A stretch of 8,577 nucleotides of DNA. It comes from a bacterium. Its GTDB lineage: Bacteria; Patescibacteriota; Minisyncoccia; UBA6257. This document shows, one piece after another, positions 1 through 6,100 of this stretch. Where the stretch lies: NCBI GenBank assembly GCA_021162155.1, contig JAGGZF010000012.1:1-8577 (forward strand). Direction: 5' to 3'. Position numbers and translations under genes: made by a program. The notes beneath the pieces were generated by a model that worked only from the letters and a program-made list of their open reading frames with translations, did not search any database and was not told the DNA's origin. Every line of letters starts with the position of its first letter. The stretch's first letter is position 1.

Positions 1-1596
1 GAAAACACTCTTATAAATTTAGATAAAATTAAAGCACAAATTCAAGAAATCACTCCTCATTTAAGGTTTTTGAAGAGGCAGGTGAAACATTGGGAGGAGA
101 GGAAAGAGAATGAACAGAAACTGAGGACTTCCCGACTTCGCTATTTTTCTTATCTTTATTACAACTTAATTAGTAAAGAGGGTAGAGAAAAAGATAATTC
201 CAGTGTTTTACAGGATAAGTTAAAAGCGTTAGAAAAGGAAATAGCTGCCCTAAAAGAAAAGTTAGGGTTGGGTCAGAGAGAGTATTCTGAGGAGTTAGAA
301 AAACAAATTGCTGCGCTAACTCAAGAAATAATAACTCTTCAGAAGAGAAAATTTCATTTATTACAGAGAGTTAATGAACGAGACAAAGAAAAAGAAAATA
401 AGATAGATTATACGGAAATAATACAGAAGTTAGAAGATATAAAAAATAAACTTCAGGGTTTATTATTAGAAAATAATTTAGAGAAAATAAAGCAGGCATT
501 AAGAGCAATAATAGAACAAGTTTCTTCGTTAACCAAGAAACAGGGTTCTATTAAGCCCTCTGTAAACAATCCGAGGTCAGAAGAGTTAGAGGTAATAGAG
601 AACGAGATTGAAGAAAAAGAGAGGATGCTGGATAAACTCCAAAAAGAAAGAGAAGAAAAGACCAAGAGTTTTAGACAAAAATTTGTTATCTTGGAGGAAA
701 AAAGAGAAGAAAAAGAAAGGATATTAAACAAGATACATCAGGAGGAAATACAAAACGAGAAGTATAATCTTCGTCTTCAGGATTTAGAGAGGCGTTTTCG
801 GGCAGCAGGGATAGACGAGAAAACGATTAAGCAGTATTTACAGGAGAATCCTGAAGTTAAAGAGTTGTCCCAGGAGGAATTTATCAGATTAGAAAGGAAA
901 ATTGCGCGTTTGGATAAAGAGATAAGAGAAGCAGGTATGACCGACGAAAATATTCTAAGGGAGTATCGTGATGTGCAGCAGCGATATGAGTTTCTTAATC
1001 AACAAATGGAAGATTTAACTAAAAGCATGGAAGACCTGAAGAACCTTATCAAGAAATTAACTTCAGAGATAGAAGATAGTTTTTGTAATTCTTTACAGGA
1101 GATTAATCGCTATTTTAATCGCTATTTTCGCCTGATGTTTAAAGGCGGTTCTGCTCGCTTGGTGATTACTAAAGAAAAAAAATCCACTGATGATGGTTTA
1201 GAAAATAATTCTATTGTAGATAAAAAGACAAATTGGGGACTGGAAATTAAAGTAGATATACCTAAAACCAAATTAAAAAGCCTACAAGCTCTTTCTGGGG
1301 GAGAGAAAACTCTTACTGCTATTTCTCTCCTTTTTGCTATAATTAATCAGAGTAATCCGCCGTTAGTGATAGTTGATGAAATAGATGCTGCCTTAGACGA
1401 GGAGAATAGTCGGCGTTTTGCAGAGATTTTAAAAGAGCTTAGCCAAGATACACAATTTATTTTAGTAACTCACAATCGTTTAGTAATGGAAGCGGCCTCT
1501 GTTATTTATGGAGTGACGCTCAAAAACAATGCTTCCCAAATAATTTCTATAAAATTAGATGACGAAGAGCGAATTCTGACAACAAGTGACACTTGA
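1..1596 (+). CDS. smc: SMC-family chromosome segregation ATPase, C-terminal part (5' end outside window)
   Basis: The reading frame is open from base 1, so the gene starts upstream; an apparent start at TTG 70 is internal. 531 residues are visible (numbered from the first codon). SMC proteins are ABC-type ATPases that organise chromosomes in the cytoplasm as dimers with ScpA/ScpB. The visible part begins where an SMC N-terminal head passes into its coil (LDKIKAQIQEI, codons 7-17, then LKRQ). A Lys/Glu-rich coiled coil follows, to about codon 360, and then the C-terminal head: ABC signature LSGGEK (431-436), Walker B with DE at 459-460, D-loop ALDEEN, and H-loop His491 in VTHNR. The Walker A half is off the window. 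No globular hinge is recognisable between the two coil arms; only a short helical stretch with an Asn/Pro-rich turn (about codons 133-195) lies there. If about 175 head residues are missing, the whole protein is near 700 residues, against about 1150-1200 for a typical SMC. The family call is firm. An SMC-like paralogue, rather than the housekeeping SMC, is possible. Confidence 0.93.
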   Translation, partial: ENTLINLDKIKAQIQEITPHLRFLKRQVKHWEERKENEQKLRTSRLRYFSYLYYNLISKEGREKDNSSVLQDKLKALEKEIAALKEKLGLGQREYSEELEKQIAALTQEIITLQKRKFHLLQRVNERDKEKENKIDYTEIIQKLEDIKNKLQGLLLENNLEKIKQALRAIIEQVSSLTKKQGSIKPSVNNPRSEELEVIENEIEEKERMLDKLQKEREEKTKSFRQKFVILEEKREEKERILNKIHQEEIQNEKYNLRLQDLERRFRAAGIDEKTIKQYLQENPEVKELSQEEFIRLERKIARLDKEIREAGMTDENILREYRDVQQRYEFLNQQMEDLTKSMEDLKNLIKKLTSEIEDSFCNSLQEINRYFNRYFRLMFKGGSARLVITKEKKSTDDGLENNSIVDKKTNWGLEIKVDIPKTKLKSLQALSGGEKTLTAISLLFAIINQSNPPLVIVDEIDAALDEENSRRFAEILKELSQDTQFILVTHNRLVMEAASVIYGVTLKNNASQIISIKLDDEERILTTSDT

Positions 1597-1621
1597 TTTA
1601 CTAAGAAAATTATTCTATACT
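1593..1621 (+). promoter_or_regulatory. Putative sigma-70 promoter for khpA
   Basis: TTGATT (1593-1598, 4 of 6 consensus bases) is followed after exactly 17 nt by TATACT (1616-1621, 5 of 6). The -35 element overlaps the smc stop codon. Transcription would start near 1628, giving khpA a leader of roughly 67 nt. A second TATACT at 1625-1630 has no -35 at the right distance. AT-rich DNA produces such matches by chance, so this is a prediction. Confidence 0.5.
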
Positions 1622-1632
1622 TTATATACTGA

Positions 1633-1657
1633 AGCAGCTGTGAGGTCGACAGTTGCT
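1633..1657 (+). other. Stem-loop in the khpA leader
   Basis: AGCAGCTGT (1633-1641) can pair with ACAGTTGCT (1649-1657), giving a 9-bp stem with one G-U pair and a 7-nt loop (GAGGTCG). No T-run follows, so it is not a standard intrinsic terminator. With the proposed promoter it would lie within about 5 nt of the mRNA 5' end, where such stems often protect against decay. That role is inference. It could also be a regulatory site or a weak smc 3' end. Confidence 0.4.
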
Positions 1658-1694
1658 GTAATCCTAAATTTAATCAACAGTAATTCTAGTGATT

Positions 1695-2024
1695 ATGGCT
1701 CAAGTACCAGCAGATCAGCAGATTCTCGAGCTTATCATTAAGAGTATAGTGAATCATCCTGACGCTGTCTCCATAGAGAGAAAGGTAGATGAAATGGGAG
1801 TATTGTTACTCCTCAAAGTTCATCCTGAAGATATGGGGATAGTAATTGGGAGAAATGGTTCTTTGGCAAAAGCCATCAGAACTATTCTTAGAGTAGTAGG
1901 TCTAAAGAATAAAGCTCGAGTTAACTTTAAGATAGCCGAGCCAGAGAAGTCTTCAGAATCTCAGCCGGCGGAAAAGTCAGCAGAAAAGGTTGCTGATAAG
2001 ATAGTAGAAGACCTCAAGCTCTAA
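1695..2024 (+). CDS. khpA: KH-domain RNA-binding protein KhpA
   Basis: This 109-residue protein consists mainly of one KH domain of the KhpA (YlqC) family, small cytoplasmic RNA-binding proteins that in several bacteria pair with KhpB and are often encoded near rpsP and trmD. The KH core is clear. After helix LELIIKSIVNHPDAV (11-25) and strand VLLLLKVHPED comes the nucleic-acid-binding GxxG loop as G52-R-N-G55 within the segment GIVIGRNGSLAKAIRTIL, then RVNFKI near 75-80. Residues 82-109 form a Ser/Glu/Lys/Ala-rich, probably disordered or helical tail beyond the usual length of about 76-80 residues. ATG at 1695 is chosen because MAQ followed by the helix fits the family; the in-frame GTG at 1689 would add two residues. 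No Shine-Dalgarno motif precedes either start. trmD follows directly, the normal neighbour, but rpsP is not upstream here; smc is. It probably has its own promoter (1593-1621) and terminator (2042-2075). Confidence 0.93.
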   Translation: MAQVPADQQILELIIKSIVNHPDAVSIERKVDEMGVLLLLKVHPEDMGIVIGRNGSLAKAIRTILRVVGLKNKARVNFKIAEPEKSSESQPAEKSAEKVADKIVEDLKL

Positions 2025-2030
2025 AGTTTA

Positions 2031-2059
2031 TTGCAAAGTTCAAAAGACTGCGGTATAAT
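2031..2059 (+). promoter_or_regulatory. Putative trmD promoter with its -10 inside the khpA terminator loop
   Basis: TTGCAA (2031-2036, 4 of 6 consensus bases) is followed after exactly 17 nt by a perfect TATAAT (2054-2059). The -10 hexamer lies almost wholly in the 7-nt loop of the terminator-like hairpin at 2042-2075. A start at A2067, seven bases beyond the -10, would give trmD a leader of about 9 nt ending in the T-run. The spacing and the perfect -10 support a real promoter; activity is untested. Confidence 0.6.
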
Positions 2060-2075
2060 GAACCGCAGTCTTTTT
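2042..2075 (+). terminator. Intrinsic terminator after khpA, abutting the trmD start
   Basis: AAAAGACTGCGGT (2042-2054) pairs perfectly with ACCGCAGTCTTTT (2062-2074), giving a 13-bp stem with a 7-nt loop (ATAATGA); the T-run continues to 2075. It lies 17 nt after the khpA stop codon. The A-run on the left arm means it could also act on the minus strand. The next base, 2076, is the A of the trmD ATG. RNA polymerase that reads through would make a transcript in which the hairpin directly precedes the start codon, so it could also limit trmD translation from long transcripts (inference). Confidence 0.82.
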
Positions 2076-2810
2076 ATGCGCTTTGATGTCATTACAATTT
2101 TTCCTGAATCCTTTAAGAGTTATTTAAATAGTTCTATCTTGAAACGAGCCCAGGATGAGGGTTTAGTAGAAATATATTTACATAACTTACGTCGCTGGAC
2201 TACAGATAGGCACCAAACAGTAGACGATAGGCCCTATGGAGGGGGTGCAGGTATGATTTTTTTAGTAGAGCCGTTATATAAGGCAGTACAAGAGTTAAAA
2301 AAGGTGAGGTTGAAGAAGAAAAACTCTAGAAAAGCAAAACGCAGAGTAATTCTTTTTTCAGTTAAAGGAGAGCAGTTTAATCAGAAGAAAGCAGAGCAAT
2401 ATAAACATTATGACCAAATAATCCTAATTGTTCCTCATTATGAGGGGGTAGATGAACGAGTGGCTCGGTATATAGCGGATGAGGAAATTTCTTTAGGAAA
2501 TTTTATTCTTACTAGCGGAGTTTTACCTGCTTTAGCGGTGATAGATGCAGTAACCAGATTGCTTCCCGGAGTTATAGATAGAGAATCTCTTAAAGAAGAA
2601 TCTTTTTACATAGAGCCAGAAAAAAAGAGAGGCAGGAATAAATTATATCTTAATGTATATGAATATCCTCAATATAGCCGTCCGGCAGTATTTTATCCTG
2701 ACCCTCAGAATAAAAGAAAGGCTTGGAGAGTCCCTTCTGTGTTGCTTTCTGGTAATCACAGGAAAATAGAAGAATGGAGAAAGAAACATTTAAAGCGCAG
2801 AGATAAATGA
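2076..2810 (+). CDS. trmD: tRNA (guanine-37-N1)-methyltransferase TrmD
   Basis: TrmD transfers a methyl group from S-adenosylmethionine to N1 of G37 in tRNAs with G36, preventing +1 frameshifting; it is a cytoplasmic SPOUT-class homodimer. The 244-residue product starts MRFDVITIFPESF, the normal family N-terminus, so ATG 2076 is chosen. An in-frame TTG at 2031 would run translation through the terminator hairpin. Family landmarks are TVDDRPYGGGAGM (48-60), YEGVDERV (122-129), the knot region with EISLGNF and LPALAVIDAVTRLLPGV, Arg161 (E. coli Arg154), and LLSGNH (223-228) before the tRNA-binding helix. Several conserved positions differ: SPQG is SVKG (95-98), CGRYEG is VPHYEG, GGELP is SGVLP, and the catalytic Asp169 of E. 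coli aligns with Glu175 (EESF). A basic Lys/Arg-rich segment lies at 75-90, and the linker after Glu175 is extended. The protein ends at residue 244, without the roughly 60-residue C-terminal extension seen in E. coli. Identity is firm; catalytic detail is less certain. Confidence 0.95.
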   Translation: MRFDVITIFPESFKSYLNSSILKRAQDEGLVEIYLHNLRRWTTDRHQTVDDRPYGGGAGMIFLVEPLYKAVQELKKVRLKKKNSRKAKRRVILFSVKGEQFNQKKAEQYKHYDQIILIVPHYEGVDERVARYIADEEISLGNFILTSGVLPALAVIDAVTRLLPGVIDRESLKEESFYIEPEKKRGRNKLYLNVYEYPQYSRPAVFYPDPQNKRKAWRVPSVLLSGNHRKIEEWRKKHLKRRDK

Positions 2811-2835
2811 AATAATTATACAAATAATAACTATA

Positions 2836-3063
2836 ATGTCTGTGGTAGCACCTATAAAGGTTAGAGATAAAGAGTATCAACTGAGAATCAAACAAGGGGA
2901 AGATTTTTTGTTAGCCCTTGACATTTTTTTAAAAAAGCATAAAATAAATTGGAGAGATATATCTTTTCCATATCCTTTCTCTTTTAAAAATACAGGATTA
3001 ATATCTCAGAGAATTATAGAAACTATTACCAAAACTATTATTATAGCAAAAGAGTGGCTCTGA
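2836..3063 (+). CDS. Small protein of unknown function, possibly a TsaB-like N-terminal domain
   Basis: This 75-residue frame begins 25 nt after trmD and ends at TGA 3061-3063. I do not recognise a named family. It has no signal peptide or convincing membrane segment. The predicted order is strand (VVAPIKV), strand (YQLRI, 15-19), helix (EDFLLALDIFLKK, about 22-34), a DISF strand near 41-44, then a C-terminal helix (RIIETITKTIIIAKEWL). That order, the ED-LLALD-LKK helix and TGL...AK near the end faintly resemble the first half of TsaB, where a His/Glu-Leu-Leu-Pro helix precedes a TGLR-x-G-x-x-x-AK motif; the Gly-Pro-Gly-Ser loop is absent. The frame stays open upstream to 2794 and reads Ile-rich (IIIQIITI), so the start may be non-ATG or lie further upstream. 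ATG 2836 is the only canonical start. There is no Shine-Dalgarno motif. Placement between trmD and the terminator before rpoB suggests cotranscription with trmD. Confidence 0.6.
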   Translation: MSVVAPIKVRDKEYQLRIKQGEDFLLALDIFLKKHKINWRDISFPYPFSFKNTGLISQRIIETITKTIIIAKEWL

Positions 3064-3088
3064 ATATTTTTTTCTTTTTAAAAAATAT
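3064..3088 (+). repeat. AT-only inverted repeat after the small gene
   Basis: ATATTTTTT (3064-3072) and AAAAAATAT (3080-3088) form a perfect 9-bp inverted repeat around a T-rich loop, immediately after the TGA. The stem has no G-C pairs, so it is weak as a terminator. It may help RNA polymerase release or simply reflect base composition. Confidence 0.35.
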
Positions 3089-3106
3089 CAAGGTAATTAG
3101 AGAGAG

Positions 3107-3132
3107 CCTATTTTTTAGTAAATAGGTTTTTT
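3107..3132 (+). terminator. Probable intrinsic terminator upstream of rpoB
   Basis: CCTATTT (3107-3113) pairs with AAATAGG (3120-3126) across a 6-nt loop and is followed by six T residues (3127-3132). The alternating GAGAGA before the stem can extend it with A-U and G-U pairs against the T-run. It lies 44 nt after the small gene and 65 nt before rpoB, so it would end the trmD/small-gene transcript. The stem is short and AT-rich, so efficiency may be modest. Confidence 0.6.
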
Positions 3133-3197
3133 AAAGTTTATTATTCTTCAGATTAGTTCGTCTTCTCCCTATTAATTAATTTTGTATCATTAATACT
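3133..3197 (+). promoter_or_regulatory. rpoB leader with an unresolved promoter
   Basis: This is the only space between the terminator and rpoB, so the rpoBC promoter should lie here unless readthrough supplies transcription. The best -10 match is TATCAT (3185-3190, 5 of 6 consensus bases), which would put the transcription start close to the ATG itself; no good -35 lies 16-18 nt upstream. TTCAGA (3147-3152), 17 nt before TATTAA (3170-3175), is an alternative, with 4 of 6 matches in each. The 10-bp palindrome ATTAATTAAT (3171-3180) lies between. No Shine-Dalgarno motif and no ribosomal-protein binding structure is visible. Confidence 0.3.
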
Positions 3198-6100
3198 ATG
3201 AATTCCTCATTAGAGACAAAATTATTTGCTGCTCATCCTTCAAGGTATTTATCAACTCCTAATTTGATAGATTTTCAACAGAGGTCTTATGATTGGTTCG
3301 TGCAGCAGGGAATTAGAGAAGTATTGCAGGAGCTAATGCCTATTTATGATTATTCTGGGAAAGAACTAAAATTAGATTTTGTAGATTATCATCTGGAGGA
3401 ACCAAAATTAACAGAAGAACAAGCCAAGGAGAAAAATCTCACTTACGAAGCGGCCCTAAGAGTGACATTGAAGTTAGTTAACCTTAAAGATGGTACCGAG
3501 AGAGAGGGAGAAGTATATTTCGGTGATATTCCTAAAATTACTAAACGGGCCACTTTTATTATCAACGGAGTAGAGAAAGTAGTTATCTCTCAGATTATTC
3601 GCTCGCCCGGAGTATATTTTAGTTCTGTCAATTTTCGAGGAAGAAAGTTGTTTGGAGCCAGCATTATGCCTTATCGCGGGGCTTGGTTGGAATTTGAAAC
3701 CAATAATGACAATACTATAGAAGTGCGGATAGATAGAAGGAGAAAGGTTGCTGTTACTAGTCTTTTGCGAGTTTTTGGGTTAGATACTAATGATGATATT
3801 AAAAGGGCATTTGCTGAAGAAGAGAAAAAATATTCTGCAAAGTATATTAGCACTACCTTAAAAAAGGACCCCGCGCAAACTAGAGAAGAGTCCTATATTG
3901 AAATCTATCGTAAATTGAGGCCCGGAGAACTTCCTACTTTTGATAGCGCTAAAGACCTAATTAATAATATGTTTTTCCGGTTGGACCGCTATGATTTGGC
4001 AAAGGTAGGAAGATATAGAATGAATCAAAGATTAAAATTGAATCTTCCTTTAACCCAGAGAAATCTTACTGCGGAAGACCTTATTGCTACTATCAAAGAA
4101 ATTATTCGTCTAAACAATGACCCTCAAGCCAAAGATGACGATATGGACCATTTAGGAAGTAGAAGGATAAGGGCTGTAGGTGAGATATTAACTGACAGAT
4201 TTAGAGTAGGATTAATGAGAACGAGGAGGACTATAAAAGATAGAATGGCTACTTTAGATCGCAGAACACTAATTCCCGCTCAACTAATTAATCCCCGGCA
4301 GTTAGTAAGGCCCATAAGAGATTTTTTCAATGTCTCTCAATTAGCCCAGTTTATGGACCAGACCAATATGCTTTCTGAATTAGAACATAAACGAAGGATA
4401 ACTTCTATGGGCCCCGGAGGATTAGTGCAGGAAAGAGCAGGAATAGAAGTAAGAGATGTTCATCAGAGTCATTATGGAAGAATTTGTCCTATTCAAACTC
4501 CAGAAGGTAAAAATATAGGATTGGTGCTTTCTTTGGCTCTTTATGCCCGTTTGAATGAATTTGGTCTTATAGAAACACCTTATCTTAAAGTAAATAAAGG
4601 ACGGGTTACTTCAGAGATAATATGGTTGAATGCTTTTGAAGAATTGAAGTATAAAATAGCTCACGCCGGAGTTAAGATAGATGAAAAGGGAAGGATTGTA
4701 GAGGAGTTAGTAGGTGCTAGGGTTAACGGAGAGCCGGCATTGGTACCCCGGGAAGAAATAAATTTAATGGATGTATCTCCCCAACAGATTATTTCTGTTG
4801 CTGTAAGTCTTATTCCATTTTTAGAACATGATGAATCTAATAGAGCGTTAATGGGTGCTAATATGCAAAGGCAGGCAGTGCCGAGCATAGTACCTCAGGC
4901 ACCTTTAGTTTCTACTGGAATGGAAGAAAAAGTAGCGCTGGATTCTGGTCAGTGCGTAGTGGCAACAGAAGAAGGGGTAGTAGAAGAAGTTGATGCTAGT
5001 AAAATAATAATTCGCACTAATAAAGGGCAAAAGAAAGTTTATCGTTTGACAGTTTTTGAGAGAAGCAACAAAAATACTTGTCTTCTCCAGAAACCTTTAG
5101 TGCGAAGAGGGCAGAGAATAAAAGCCGGAGATATTTTGGCTTCAGGCTCTTCTGCAGATAAAGGAGTTTTGGCTTTAGGACAAAATTTGTTGGTGGCATT
5201 AATTCCTTTTTATGGGGCCAATTATGAAGATGCTATTGTGATATCTCAGAGGGTATTAAAAAATGATAATTTTACTTCTATCTATTTAGAAGAATTTAGT
5301 TGTGATGTAGTAGATACTAAATTGGGGCCCGAAATTACTACTCGCGATATTCCTAATGTATCAGAAGAAAAATTAAAGAATTTAGATGAAGAAGGCATAA
5401 TTAGAATTGGAGCAGAGGTTAAGCCCGGGGATATTTTAGTAGGGAAAATCTCTCCTAAAGGAAAAGTAGAATTAACTCCGGAGGAACGTCTTCTTCAGGC
5501 TATCTTTGGTGAGGGAGTTAAAGATGTAAAAGATACCTCTTTGTTATTAGAGCCCAGTCGTCATGGAAGAGTTATTAAAATTAAGATTCTTTCCCGAGAA
5601 GCGGGAGATAAATTAGATGTAGGAGTTATAAAAAGAATAAGTGTTACAGTTGCTCAATTACGAAAATTGAGAGCAGGAGATAAACTTTCAGGAAGGCACG
5701 GAAATAAAGGCGTTATATCTATGATTTTACCGGAAGAAGATATGCCTTATTTAGAAGATGGTACGCCGGTAGATGTAGTGCTTAATCCTTTGAGCGTAGC
5801 CTCCCGAATGAATATAGGGCAGATTTTTGAGATGCATCTGGGATGGGCAGCACAAAAATTGCACTATCGGGCAGTAGTGCCTGCTTTAGACGGTCCTTCT
5901 GCTGAAGAAATAAAACAGGAACTAATAAAAGCGGGTCTTCCCGAGGATGGAAAAGTAAAACTGTACAATGGTAAAACGGGAGAGCCTTTTGCTAAAAAAG
6001 TAGCAGTGGGGGTAATGTACTTAATGAAGTTAGAGCATATGGTGGAGGATAAGATTCATATGAGAGCAATAGGACCTTATTCCTTAATTACTCAACAACC

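Noticed and set aside
453..731. 92-codon minus-strand frame rich in Ser, Phe and Leu inside smc
   Set aside because: It is the complement of Lys/Glu-rich coiled-coil codons, and its composition is explained by that. The plus-strand SMC frame is clearly real.
1594..1596. UGA read as glycine, as in some CPR lineages (Gracilibacteria, Absconditabacteria)
   Set aside because: No recognised gene has an internal TGA, and TGA ends smc, trmD and the small gene at positions matching the family ends, so the standard bacterial code fits.
1633..1657. Stem-loop as part of a tRNA or as an intrinsic terminator of smc
   Set aside because: No cloverleaf arms or acceptor pairing surround it, and no T-run follows the stem.
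2031..2075. Extended TrmD start at TTG 2031
   Set aside because: The extra 15 residues would be encoded by the terminator hairpin and promoter; homologous TrmD proteins begin with the MRFDVITIFP-type segment at 2076.
2832..2837. TATAAT overlapping the ATG of the small gene
   Set aside because: No -35-like hexamer lies 16-18 nt upstream, and transcription would start after the ATG. The surrounding DNA is nearly all A/T, so chance is the simpler reading.
2650..2895. Minus-strand frame across the trmD end
   Set aside because: It overlaps the well-supported TrmD SGNH region and the small gene, shows no family motif, and its Tyr/Ser/Leu bias follows from AT-rich complement.
3171..3180. Palindrome ATTAATTAAT as an operator
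   Set aside because: It is a perfect palindrome but made only of A and T in an AT-rich leader, with no second copy or known regulator to support an operator.
3671..5199. Minus-strand frames of 60-75 codons inside rpoB
   Set aside because: They are fully covered by conserved RpoB sequence, have no motifs, and are chance open frames.
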